In this document: one piece after another, positions 24,462 to 33,059 of the stretch
Layout: the number at the start of each line of letters is the position of its first letter
Numbering within the stretch: the stretch's first letter is position 1
NCBI RefSeq assembly: GCF_010994755.1
Contig: NZ_WHSB02000014.1
Location: 84,254 to 148,253 of the forward strand
Source of the DNA: Shinella lacus
GTDB lineage: Bacteria; Pseudomonadota; Alphaproteobacteria; Rhizobiales; Rhizobiaceae
DNA: 64,000 nt
Direction of reading: 5' to 3'
Position numbers and translations under genes: made by a program
Notes under the pieces: generated by a model
Told to the model about the DNA's origin: nothing
What the model saw: only the letters and a program-made list of their open reading frames with translations
Databases searched by the model: none

Positions 24462-25436
24462 GTGTCTGACGTGACACGTCGCCTATCGCGCGAAACCTTG
24501 ATCAAGTGGGCGCCGCTCTTGGTGCTGCTCGCACTCGTGATCTTTTTCACGGCGCTCAATCCAACCTTCTTCTCGCTGCGGAATTTTGCGCGCATCGCGA
24601 TCGCCTCGGCGCCCGCGCTGATGGTCGCCGTCGGCGTCACCTTCATCATCGTCATGGGATCGATCGACCTTTCCATGGAAGGCACGATCTCGCTGACCGC
24701 GGTCGCCTTCGCCTTCATCTTCGCCCAGTTCGGCGGGTCGCTCGGCGGCATGGGCTGGATCGCCATTCCGCTGGTGCTGGTGCTCGGCGGCGCGATCGGG
24801 CTGCTCAACGGCATTGTGCATGTGAAGCTCAGGATACCCTCCTTCATGGCGAGCCTCGCCATGGGCTTCGTCGGCACGGGGGCTGCCATCCTGCTTACCG
24901 GCGGCGATATCGTGAAGGTCAGCGACGCGGCGTTCCGCGGGCTGCTCACCGTGCGCTGGCTCGGTTTCCCGCTGATGGTCTACATCGCCGCCTTCTTCCT
25001 CTTCGTCGCCTGGTTCATCCAGACCCACACGACGCTCGGCCGCAATTTCTACGCCGTCGGCGGCGGCGAGGACCTGGCGCATGCCTCGGGCCTCAACGTC
25101 ACCCGGGTGCGCGTCACGGGTTTTGCGCTGGCGGGCGTCTTCTATGCCATCGCCGCCATCCTCGTCGTCGCCCGCATCGGCCAGGCGGAATCGGTGACGG
25201 GCTCGAACTTCATGTTCGTCTCCATCACCTCCGTCGTCGTCGGCGGCGTGGCGCTGTGGGGCGGCATCGGCGGCGTGTGGAATGCGCTGGTCGGCGTGCT
25301 CATCGTCGGCGTCATCGACAATGGCATGGTCGTCATCGGCCTGCCGGATTTCGTCCAGGACGGGGTGCTGGGCCTGCTCGTCATCGTTGCCGTCGTGCTG
25401 TCGACAGACCGCAAGATGGTTTCCTTCGTGAAGTGA
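24462..25436 (+). CDS. CUT2 ABC transporter permease 1
   Basis: 324-residue RbsC-like permease with about eight to ten membrane segments. The family motif in the inner loop reads NFYAVGGGEDLAHASGLNV, and MGSIDLSMEGTISL is the usual FxxGGIDLS-type segment. GTG 24462 is chosen because GGGAAGAGG lies seven bases upstream. It is separated from the ATPase gene by ten bases. The two permeases at 24462 and 26960 probably form a heterodimer. Confidence 0.87.
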   Translation: MSDVTRRLSRETLIKWAPLLVLLALVIFFTALNPTFFSLRNFARIAIASAPALMVAVGVTFIIVMGSIDLSMEGTISLTAVAFAFIFAQFGGSLGGMGWIAIPLVLVLGGAIGLLNGIVHVKLRIPSFMASLAMGFVGTGAAILLTGGDIVKVSDAAFRGLLTVRWLGFPLMVYIAAFFLFVAWFIQTHTTLGRNFYAVGGGEDLAHASGLNVTRVRVTGFALAGVFYAIAAILVVARIGQAESVTGSNFMFVSITSVVVGGVALWGGIGGVWNALVGVLIVGVIDNGMVVIGLPDFVQDGVLGLLVIVAVVLSTDRKMVSFVK

Positions 25437-25446
25437 GGCGCGCGCC

Positions 25447-26952
25447 ATGTATCAGCTCAAAGCCGTCGACAAGAAATTCCCCGGCGTCCACGCCCTGAAG
25501 GCCATCGACTTCCATGTCGAGCGCGGCGAGATCGTCGGCCTGGTCGGCGAGAACGGCGCCGGCAAGTCCACCCTGATGAAGGTCATCTACGGCGCCTACC
25601 AGCCGGATGGCGGCCAGGTCCTCATCAAGGGCGTGCCGGTGCGGTTTGCCAATCCGCGCCAGGCGATGGAAAAGGGCATCGGGATGGTGTTCCAGGAACA
25701 GTCGCTCATCCCCAACCTCACCGTCATGGAAAACATCTTCCTCGGCTATGAACAGCAGTTCGTGCGCTTCGGCGTGGTCGACTGGAAGGCGATGGCGCGG
25801 GCCGCCAAGGCCCAGCTCGCCAAGGTGAAGCTCGACATCGATCCCGGCATGGTGACGTCGAAACTCTCCTTCGCCCAGCGCCAGCTCGTCGAGCTTGCCA
25901 AGGTGCTGACGCTGGAGGAGCGGGTGAAGGGCGACCTCGTCATCCTGCTCGACGAGCCCACCTCGGTTCTCTCCAAGGAAGAAGTGCAGCTTCTCTTCAA
26001 GCTGGTGCGGGAACTGACCACCCGCGCCTCCTTCATCTTCGTCTCGCACCGCATGGACGAGGTGATGGACCTGTCGGACCGCATCTATGTCATGAAGGAC
26101 GGTGCGGTGGTCGACGTGGTGGCGCGCGGCGGCGCGACGGCGGAGGCCATCCAGCACAAGATGGTCGGCCGCAACGTCGACAAGCAATATTACCGCGAGC
26201 ACCTGCAGGCGCCCTATGACGCCTCGAAAGTGCTGGTCGAGATGGACCGCGTCGGCCTGCCCGGCCGCATCCAGGACATTTCGCTGAAGCTGCATGCCGG
26301 CGAAGTGCTGTGTCTCGTCGGCACGGAGGGCTCCGGCCGCGAGGCTATTCTCCGCACCATCTACGGCATGCTGTCGGCAACGACGGGGCAACTACGCATC
26401 AAGGGCGAGGACGCGGCCGGCTATTCGCCCCGCCACGCGGTCGCCCATGGCGTCGGCTACGTGCCGCGCGAGCGCAAGGTCGAGGGTATCGTCGCCGGCA
26501 TGAATGTCTACGAGAACATGACGCTGTCGCAGATGAAGAACCATTCGCGCGGCGGCGTGCTGCGCGTGGCCGAAGAGCGAGCGCTGGCGCGCGACTGGAT
26601 CAAGAAACTCTCGATCAAGGCGCATTCCGAATTCGCCGATTGCGGCAACCTTTCCGGCGGCAACCAGCAGAAGGTGGTGCTCGCGAAATGGCGCTCCGGC
26701 GGCTCGGACATCATGCTGCTCGACCACCCAACACGCGGCCTCGACATCGGCGCCAAGGAAGATGTCTACGACATGATCCGCGCCATGAGTGCGGCCGGCG
26801 TCGGCATCGTGCTCGTGGCCGATACGCTCGAAGAGGCGATCGGCCTGTCGCACACCATCATCGTCGTCAAGGACGGTCGCATCCAGAAGCAGTTCGCCTG
26901 CGAGCCGGGCGCCAAGCCCACGCCCTACGACCTCCTGCACTACATGATCTGA
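25447..26952 (+). CDS. CUT2 ABC transporter ATPase (RbsA-type, two nucleotide-binding halves)
   Basis: 501 residues with two ATPase modules. The first has Walker A GENGAGKST (34-42), a degenerate signature LSFAQRQLVELAK and Walker B VILLDEPTSVLS. The second has a degenerate Walker A (GTEGSGREA, usual for RbsA), signature LSGGNQQKVVLAKW and Walker B IMLLDHPTRGLD. The catalytic-base position after the Walker B Asp is His427 rather than Glu, which is unusual and suggests the second site hydrolyses poorly. It lies between its two permease genes. Confidence 0.9.
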   Translation: MYQLKAVDKKFPGVHALKAIDFHVERGEIVGLVGENGAGKSTLMKVIYGAYQPDGGQVLIKGVPVRFANPRQAMEKGIGMVFQEQSLIPNLTVMENIFLGYEQQFVRFGVVDWKAMARAAKAQLAKVKLDIDPGMVTSKLSFAQRQLVELAKVLTLEERVKGDLVILLDEPTSVLSKEEVQLLFKLVRELTTRASFIFVSHRMDEVMDLSDRIYVMKDGAVVDVVARGGATAEAIQHKMVGRNVDKQYYREHLQAPYDASKVLVEMDRVGLPGRIQDISLKLHAGEVLCLVGTEGSGREAILRTIYGMLSATTGQLRIKGEDAAGYSPRHAVAHGVGYVPRERKVEGIVAGMNVYENMTLSQMKNHSRGGVLRVAEERALARDWIKKLSIKAHSEFADCGNLSGGNQQKVVLAKWRSGGSDIMLLDHPTRGLDIGAKEDVYDMIRAMSAAGVGIVLVADTLEEAIGLSHTIIVVKDGRIQKQFACEPGAKPTPYDLLHYMI

Positions 26953-26959
26953 GGGACCA

Positions 26960-27901
26960 ATGGATATTCAGCGCCTCAAACCGCACCTGCCCTGGATCAC
27001 GCTGGTCGTGCTCGTCGCGATCGTCGGCTTTACCGATCCGGGCTTTTTGCGCCCGTCCAACCTGCTCGGCCTTGCCGGCGATATCGTGCCGCTGTTCATC
27101 ATGGCGCTCGGGCTGACCTTCGCCATCTATATCGGCGGCATCGACCTGTCCGCCCAGTCCATGGCCAACATGGTGACGGTCATCGCCTCCGTCTACCTCG
27201 CCTCGATGGGCGCCTGGGTCGCGGTGTTCTGCGTGGCCGCCGGCTTCCTGCTCGGCATGCTGTCGGGCTACGTCACGACGCGGCTCTTCGTGCCCTCCTT
27301 CATCTCGACGCTCGCCATCGGCGGCGTCGCCTTCTCCATCGCACAATGGCTTTCCGGCCAGCGCGCGCTCAACATGGATGCCGTCCAGCGCAACGAGACC
27401 TTCGGCTGGATGATCGGCCGCACCTGGGGCGTGCCGCATGAGCTGTTGATCGCCGCGGTGCTGGTCGCCATCTGCCTGTTCATCGAGCGGCGAACGACGC
27501 TGGGGCGGGCGCTCAAAGCGGTCGGCGCCGGCGAGCTTGCGGCGGCGGCCTCGGGCCTCAACGTCGCGCGCTACAAGATCCTCGCCTTTGCGATTTCCGG
27601 CGCACTTGCCGCCATTGCCGGCCTGCTCTTCGCGGTGAAACTCTCGGGCGGCGCGCCGACGATTGCCAACGGCTTCCTGCTGCCGGCCATCGTGGCCGTG
27701 CTGGTGGGTGGCACGCCGCTCACCGGCGGCGTCGGCGGGGTGGTCAATACGGTTGTCGGCACGCTCATCGTCGCCGTCATACGCGCCTCGATGCTCTATT
27801 TCGAGATCGACGCGACGCGCCAGCAGATGGTGTTCGGCATCGTGCTGATCGTCGCCATCGCGCTCACCATCGACCGCGCCAAGCTGCGCACCGTGAAGTG
27901 A
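26960..27901 (+). CDS. CUT2 ABC transporter permease 2
   Basis: 313-residue RbsC-like permease with FAIYIGGIDLSAQSMANMVT near residue 55 and the cytoplasmic motif ALKAVGAGELAAAASGLNV near residue 190. It starts eight bases after the ATPase and ends 11 bases before the alcohol dehydrogenase, which places the importer and the first oxidation steps in one transcript. Confidence 0.87.
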   Translation: MDIQRLKPHLPWITLVVLVAIVGFTDPGFLRPSNLLGLAGDIVPLFIMALGLTFAIYIGGIDLSAQSMANMVTVIASVYLASMGAWVAVFCVAAGFLLGMLSGYVTTRLFVPSFISTLAIGGVAFSIAQWLSGQRALNMDAVQRNETFGWMIGRTWGVPHELLIAAVLVAICLFIERRTTLGRALKAVGAGELAAAASGLNVARYKILAFAISGALAAIAGLLFAVKLSGGAPTIANGFLLPAIVAVLVGGTPLTGGVGGVVNTVVGTLIVAVIRASMLYFEIDATRQQMVFGIVLIVAIALTIDRAKLRTVK

Positions 27902-27911
27902 GGCACAGGCC

Positions 27912-28946
27912 ATGAGCACCATGCGCGCGGCAGTCCTCACCGCCCCGAAACGCTTCGAACTGCGCGACGTCCCCGTGCCGGCCATCGGCCCGGAGGATGT
28001 GCTGGTGCGGGTCACGCGCACCGGCATCTGCGGCACCGACATCCATATCTTCAACGGCCACTACGCCGCCGACAAATTGCCGCTGATCCCCGGCCACGAA
28101 TTCTGCGGGACGATCGCGGAGCGCGGCGCGAATGTTCGCCAGCTCGCCATCGGCACGCGCGTCGTGGTCGATATCAACATCGGCTGCGGCACCTGCTTCT
28201 TCTGCCGCCGCAACGAGGTGCTGAACTGCGCCGAGGTCACCCAGGTCGGCATCGGCCGCGACGGCGCCTTTGCCGAATTCGTCGCGGTGCCGGCGCGGCT
28301 CGCGATCCCCGTGACGGGCAACATTGCCGACGAGGTTCTGGCGCTCACCGAGCCCGTCGCCTGCGTCGTTCGCGCGGCGCGCAAGGCGCGGGCGGCGTTC
28401 GGCCAGTCGGTCGTCATCTTCGGCGCCGGGCCGATCGGCAACCTGCACGTGCAGATGATGCGCCTCACCGGAGCCGCCCCGATCATCGTCACCGACCTCT
28501 CGGCCGAGCGCTGCCGCATGGCGATCGAGGCGGGGGCCGATGCCGCGGTGTCCGATCCGAGCCGTCTGAAGCAGACCGTGCTGGAGATGACCGGCGGGCG
28601 CGGCGCGGACCTAGTGATCGAAAGCGTCGGCAACAGAAGGCTCTACGAGCAGGCCTTCGATCTGGCACGCCGCGGCGGCCATGTCGCCTTCTTCGGCATC
28701 ACGCCGCCGGGCGACACGGTGCCGGTCGACATCCTCAAGACCGTGCTGGAGGAGGGCAGCCTGAAGGGCTCCGTCGCCGGCATGGGCGAGGACATGCACG
28801 ACGCGCTGACGCTGCTGTCGCATGGCCGTTTCCGGACGGAGGATTTCACGCGGGCGAGCTATCCGCTGGAGCGCATCCAGGAGGCCTTCGAGACGCTGGC
28901 CGACCGGCCGCAGGACCTGAAGACGCAAATCGCCATCGCGGCATAA
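27912..28946 (+). CDS. Zinc-dependent medium-chain alcohol dehydrogenase
   Basis: 344-residue MDR enzyme. Catalytic zinc ligands are Cys40 (GICGTD) and His62-Glu63 (GHEF), and structural zinc ligands are Cys92, Cys95, Cys98 and Cys106. The Rossmann motif is GAGPIG, followed by an acidic residue (VTDLSAERC), which favours NAD. It resembles threonine, sorbitol and galactitol dehydrogenases, which act on secondary alcohols of polyols. First enzyme gene after the importer, so it probably makes the first attack on the substrate. Confidence 0.88.
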   Translation: MSTMRAAVLTAPKRFELRDVPVPAIGPEDVLVRVTRTGICGTDIHIFNGHYAADKLPLIPGHEFCGTIAERGANVRQLAIGTRVVVDINIGCGTCFFCRRNEVLNCAEVTQVGIGRDGAFAEFVAVPARLAIPVTGNIADEVLALTEPVACVVRAARKARAAFGQSVVIFGAGPIGNLHVQMMRLTGAAPIIVTDLSAERCRMAIEAGADAAVSDPSRLKQTVLEMTGGRGADLVIESVGNRRLYEQAFDLARRGGHVAFFGITPPGDTVPVDILKTVLEEGSLKGSVAGMGEDMHDALTLLSHGRFRTEDFTRASYPLERIQEAFETLADRPQDLKTQIAIAA

Positions 28947-28967
28947 ACAATCGAAGTAGAGGATCCC

Positions 28968-30464
28968 ATGGACCAGAAGACCCCGTTCCTTTCGCCCCCG
29001 ACCGCAGCGCGCACCTTCGGCTTCTTCGTCGATGGCGAGTGGAAGGACGGCGTGGACCACTTCGAGCGCGCCTCGCCCGGCCACGGCACGCCCGTCACCC
29101 GCACGGTGCGCTGCACGGTCGACGACCTCAACGGCGCCGTCGCCGCCGCCCGCCGCGCCTTCGAGGATCGCCGCTGGTCCGGCCTTTCGGGTGCTGCGCG
29201 CGGCAGCGTGCTGCTTCGCGTCGCCGAAGTGCTGCGCCGCCGCCGCGACGAGATCGCCTATTGGGAGGCGCTGGAAAACGGCAAGCCGATCTCCCAGGCG
29301 CGCGGCGAGATCGACCATTGCATCGCCTGTTTCGAGGTCGGCGCCGGTGCCGCCCGCCTGCTGCATGGCGACAGCTTCAACTCGCTGGGCGACGACCTTT
29401 TCGGCATGGTGCTGCGCGAGCCGATCGGCGTCGTCGGGCTCATCACGCCGTGGAACTTCCCGTTCCTCATTCTCTGCGAGCGCGTGCCCTTCATCCTCGC
29501 CTCCGGCTGCACCATGGTCGTGAAGCCCTCGGAAGTCACCGCCGCCACGACGCTGCTGCTCGCCGAAGTGCTGGCGGAAGCGGGCCTGCCCGCCGGCGTC
29601 TACAATGTCGTCACCGGTTCCGGCCGCACCATCGGCCAGGCGCTGTCCGAGCATCCGGACGTCGATATGCTGTCCTTCACCGGTTCGACCGCGGTCGGCC
29701 GCTCCTGCGTGCATGCCGCCGCCGACAGCAATTTCAAGAAGCTTGGCCTCGAACTCGGCGGCAAGAACCCGATCGTCGTCTTCGCCGATTCCAACCTGGA
29801 GGACGCCGCCGACGGCGCCGCCTTCGGCATCAGCTTCAACACCGGGCAGTGCTGCGTCTCTTCTTCCCGTCTCATCGTCGAGCGCTCCGTCGCCGCCGAA
29901 TTCGAAAAGCTGCTGGTGGAGAAGATGGCCAAGATCCGCGTCGGAGATCCGCTGGACGAGGCGACGCAGGTCGGCGCGATCACGACCGAGGCGCAGAACG
30001 CCACGATCCTCGACTATATCGCCAAGGGCAAGGCCGCGGGGGCGACGTTGCTCGCCGGCGGCGGGCCGGTCGATCTCGGCCGCGGCCAGTATATCGCGCC
30101 GACGCTGTTTTCCGGCGTGTCCCGCGACATGGCGATCGCGCGCGAAGAGATTTTCGGTCCCGTTCTGTGCTCCATGCACTTCGACACGGTGGAAGAAGCC
30201 ATCCAGCTTGCCAATGATACGGTCTATGGGCTTGCGGCGAGCGTCTGGACGAAGGATATCGATAAGGCGCTGACAGTGAGCCGCCGGGTTCGCGCCGGGC
30301 GCTTCTGGGTCAACACGATCATGGCGGGCGGTCCCGAAATGCCGCTCGGCGGTTTCAAGCAGTCCGGCTGGGGCCGCGAGGCGGGCGTCTACGGGGTGGA
30401 GGAGTACACGCAGGTGAAATCCGTTCATATCGAGATCGGCAAGCGCACGCATTGGATCGCATGA
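28968..30464 (+). CDS. Aldehyde dehydrogenase
   Basis: 498-residue NAD(P)-dependent aldehyde dehydrogenase with catalytic Cys296 (NTGQCC), general base Glu262 (LELGGKNP), oxyanion Asn in ITPWNFPF, and FTGSTAVGR near residue 240. It oxidises an aldehyde to an acid. Its stop overlaps the GMC start (ATGA), so the two oxidoreductases are coupled and may work in sequence, as do choline oxidation enzymes. However, the binding protein upstream is ribose-type rather than betaine-type. Confidence 0.9.
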   Translation: MDQKTPFLSPPTAARTFGFFVDGEWKDGVDHFERASPGHGTPVTRTVRCTVDDLNGAVAAARRAFEDRRWSGLSGAARGSVLLRVAEVLRRRRDEIAYWEALENGKPISQARGEIDHCIACFEVGAGAARLLHGDSFNSLGDDLFGMVLREPIGVVGLITPWNFPFLILCERVPFILASGCTMVVKPSEVTAATTLLLAEVLAEAGLPAGVYNVVTGSGRTIGQALSEHPDVDMLSFTGSTAVGRSCVHAAADSNFKKLGLELGGKNPIVVFADSNLEDAADGAAFGISFNTGQCCVSSSRLIVERSVAAEFEKLLVEKMAKIRVGDPLDEATQVGAITTEAQNATILDYIAKGKAAGATLLAGGGPVDLGRGQYIAPTLFSGVSRDMAIAREEIFGPVLCSMHFDTVEEAIQLANDTVYGLAASVWTKDIDKALTVSRRVRAGRFWVNTIMAGGPEMPLGGFKQSGWGREAGVYGVEEYTQVKSVHIEIGKRTHWIA

Positions 30465-32059
30465 TGGCAGAGGGCTACGACTATGTGATCGTCGGGGGCG
30501 GCACGTCGGGTTGCGTGCTGGCGGCGCGGCTATCCGAAAATCCGTCCGCGCGCGTCTGCCTCATCGAGGCGGGCGGGCGCGATACCAATCCGCTGATCCA
30601 CATGCCCGTCGGCTTCGCCAAGATGACGACGGGGCCGCTGACCTGGGGCCTCAAGACCGCGCCGCAGAAACACGCCAACAACCGCGAGATCCTCTACGCG
30701 CAGGCCAAGGTGCTCGGCGGCGGCTCCTCCATCAATGCCGAGGTTTTCACCCGCGGCGTGCCCGGCGATTATGACCGCTGGGTAGAGGAGGGTGCCGAGG
30801 GCTGGGGCTTCAGGGACATCCAGAAGTATTTCCTGCGCTCGGAGGGCAATTCCATCCTCTCCGGCGCCTGGCACGGGACCGACGGCCCGCTCGGCGTCTC
30901 GAACATTCCCGAACCCCAGCGCATGACGCGCGCCTTCGTGCAGAGCTGCCAGGAATTCGGCATTCCCTACAATCCGGATTTCAACGGCCCGGTGCAGGAA
31001 GGTGCCGGCGTCTACCAGACGACGACGCGCGACAACCGCCGCTGCTCGGCCGCCGTCGGCTACCTGCGCCCGGCGCTGAAGCGCCCGAACCTCACGGTCG
31101 TGACGGGCGCGCTCGTGCTGCGCGTGGTCTTCGAAGGCCGTCGCGCCGTGGGCGTCGATTTCGAGGTGGACGGCAAGCGCCGGACGGCGCGGGCCGACAG
31201 CGAAGTGCTGGTCACCTCCGGCGCCATCGGCACGCCGAAGCTGATGATGCTGTCGGGTATCGGCCCGGCCGATACGCTGAAGAGCCATGGCATCGATGTG
31301 GTGCAGGATCTTTCCGGCGTCGGGCAGAACCTGCAGGACCATTTCGGCGTCGATATCGTCGCGGAACTGAAGAACCACGACAGCCTGGACAAGTACAACA
31401 AGCTGCACTGGTCGATCTGGGCGGGCATTCAATATACGCTGTTCAACTCCGGCCCTATCACTTCCAACGTGGTGGAAGGCGGCGCCTTCTGGTATGGCGA
31501 CAAGGCGAGCCCGACGCCGGACCTGCAATTCCATTTCCTTGCAGGCGCAGGTGCGGAGGCAGGCGTTCCCGGCGTGCCGAAGGGCTCCTCCGGCATCACG
31601 CTCAATTCCTATACGCTCCGGCCGAAATCCCGTGGCACCGTGACGCTACGCTCGGCCGATCCGCGCGCGCTGCCGGTCATCGACCCGAACTTCCTGAGCG
31701 ATCCGGACGACATCAGGATCTCGGTCGAGGGGGTCAAAATAAGCCAGGAAATCTTCGCCCAGCCGTCCTTGCAGAAATACATCAAGGCGCTGCATTTCCC
31801 GGACAGAAACGTGCGCACGGAGGCGGATTACATCGCCTATACCCGCCAGTTCGGCCGCACCTCCTATCACCCCACCTGCACCTGCAAGATGGGACGCGAT
31901 GCCCTGTCGGTGGTCGATCCGCAACTGCGCGTGCACGGCCTCGACGGCATCCGCATCTGCGACAGCTCCACCATGCCCAGCCTCGTGGGCTCCAACACCA
32001 ATGCGGCGACGATCATGATCGGCGAAAAGGCGGCGGACATGATCCGTGGCAATGCGTGA
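30461..32059 (+). CDS. GMC-family FAD oxidoreductase (choline-dehydrogenase-like)
   Basis: About 532 residues with an N-terminal FAD motif (YVIVGGGTSGCVLAARLSE), the GMC signature KVLGGGSSINAEVFTRG, and catalytic His470 (SYHPTCTCKMG) and Asn514 (GSNTNAATIM). It oxidises a primary alcohol to an aldehyde and passes electrons to the respiratory chain. ATG 30461 overlaps the aldehyde dehydrogenase stop. The substrate may be a sugar-derived or branched alcohol rather than choline, judging from the neighbours. Confidence 0.88.
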   Translation: MMAEGYDYVIVGGGTSGCVLAARLSENPSARVCLIEAGGRDTNPLIHMPVGFAKMTTGPLTWGLKTAPQKHANNREILYAQAKVLGGGSSINAEVFTRGVPGDYDRWVEEGAEGWGFRDIQKYFLRSEGNSILSGAWHGTDGPLGVSNIPEPQRMTRAFVQSCQEFGIPYNPDFNGPVQEGAGVYQTTTRDNRRCSAAVGYLRPALKRPNLTVVTGALVLRVVFEGRRAVGVDFEVDGKRRTARADSEVLVTSGAIGTPKLMMLSGIGPADTLKSHGIDVVQDLSGVGQNLQDHFGVDIVAELKNHDSLDKYNKLHWSIWAGIQYTLFNSGPITSNVVEGGAFWYGDKASPTPDLQFHFLAGAGAEAGVPGVPKGSSGITLNSYTLRPKSRGTVTLRSADPRALPVIDPNFLSDPDDIRISVEGVKISQEIFAQPSLQKYIKALHFPDRNVRTEADYIAYTRQFGRTSYHPTCTCKMGRDALSVVDPQLRVHGLDGIRICDSSTMPSLVGSNTNAATIMIGEKAADMIRGNA

Positions 32060-32078
32060 TCCAGTTTAACTCCCAAGC

Positions 32079-32108
32079 AAAAAGGGCGGCCCAACGGCCG
32101 CCCTTTTT
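32079..32108. terminator. Bidirectional Rho-independent terminator
   Basis: A perfect 13-base stem (32079-32091 with 32096-32108) has a CAAC loop and ends in a T-run. The mirror A-run on the left makes it work on both strands. It ends the importer/GMC operon and the convergent aldo-keto reductase transcript. Confidence 0.88.
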
Positions 32109-32112
32109 TGTT

Positions 32113-32931
32113 TCAATCCCACTCCGGCACCCACGGCAGCAATCCCGGCTTGATGATGCGGTAGCCGGTGGCGTTGAGGGTGTCGATGCGGGCCATGTCG
32201 ATGGAGGAGAGGGTGAAATCCATGATCTCGAAATTCGCCCGGATGTTTGCCGGCTTCGTCGACATGGTGTTGAGCGGCACGCCCTTCTGGAGGATCCAGC
32301 GCAGAACGACCTGGGCGGCCGACTTGCCGTAACCTTCGCCGATTTCCGCAAAAAGACCGTGCTTGAAGACTTCGCCCCGCGCCACCGAGGCATAGGAGGA
32401 GAGCGGAATGCCGGTCTCCGTCGCGGCGGCGAGGAGCTTGTTCTGGTCGAGCAGCGGGTGGAATTCCACCTGGTTGGTGACGAGCGGCACATCGACGACC
32501 GCTTTTGCATCCCGCATCATGCGCGCCGTATAGTTCGACACGCCGACCGCGCCCGCCAGGCCCTTGTCATGGGCCTCCTGCAACAGGCGCAGCGACGGGG
32601 CGACATCGCCATCCGCCGGCGGCCAGTGCAGCAACAGCACATCGGCGCGGTCGAGTTTCAGCGCTTCCAGGCTCGCCTCCACCGAGGGGATGAATTTCTC
32701 CGCGCTGTAATTGTCCGGATGCACCTTGGTGGTGATGCAAAGCTCGGTGCGGGCGACGCCGCCGGCGGCAAGGGCCGCCCCGGTCTCGGCTTCGTTGCCA
32801 TACATCTGCGCCGTATCGAACGCCCGGTAACCGGCTTCGAGTGCGGCGTCCACGGCGGCGCACAGGTCGTCGCCCTTCAGCGGATAGGTGCCGAAACCGC
32901 GCTGGAAACTCTTCTGGAAATAGATGTTCAT
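32113..32931 (-). CDS. Aldo-keto reductase (2,5-diketogluconate-reductase-like)
   Basis: 272-residue AKR with the full catalytic tetrad Asp39, Tyr44 (DTAQMYGN), Lys69 (TTKVHP) and His102 (LLLHWPP). It resembles the DkgA/DkgB group that reduces keto-sugars and small aldehydes with NADPH. It is transcribed towards the GMC gene from the region carrying a cluster B operator at 33014-33029, so it is probably co-regulated. The exact substrate is unknown. Confidence 0.88.
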   Translation of the reverse strand: MNIYFQKSFQRGFGTYPLKGDDLCAAVDAALEAGYRAFDTAQMYGNEAETGAALAAGGVARTELCITTKVHPDNYSAEKFIPSVEASLEALKLDRADVLLLHWPPADGDVAPSLRLLQEAHDKGLAGAVGVSNYTARMMRDAKAVVDVPLVTNQVEFHPLLDQNKLLAAATETGIPLSSYASVARGEVFKHGLFAEIGEGYGKSAAQVVLRWILQKGVPLNTMSTKPANIRANFEIMDFTLSSIDMARIDTLNATGYRIIKPGLLPWVPEWD

Positions 32932-33013
32932 GCCTCCTCCTTGGCTGGTCGATGCGCCGGCAGTGCGGGCGCGAAAATCTTGCTTGCCCGATTGCTCCGG
33001 CCGTGCTTAATGT

Positions 33014-33029
33014 ATAACTAGTTAGTTAC
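33014..33029. promoter_or_regulatory. Cluster B TetR operator between AKR and CoA-transferase genes
   Basis: ATAAC-TAGTTA-GTTAC. It is a one-base variant of GTAAC-N6-GTTAC and contains TAACTAGTTAGT, identical to the site at 23147-23158. It lies in the divergent region before the CoA-transferase and aldo-keto reductase, and a possible -10 TATAAC overlaps its left half. Confidence 0.65.
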
Positions 33030-33059
33030 TTAATGCAATGGAGATCGGAGGATTCAGCC

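Noticed and set aside
30461..32059. BetA choline dehydrogenase linking cluster B to choX
   Set aside because: The GMC family is broad, the neighbouring importer is ribose-type, and choX is 30 kb away with no shared regulatory site.
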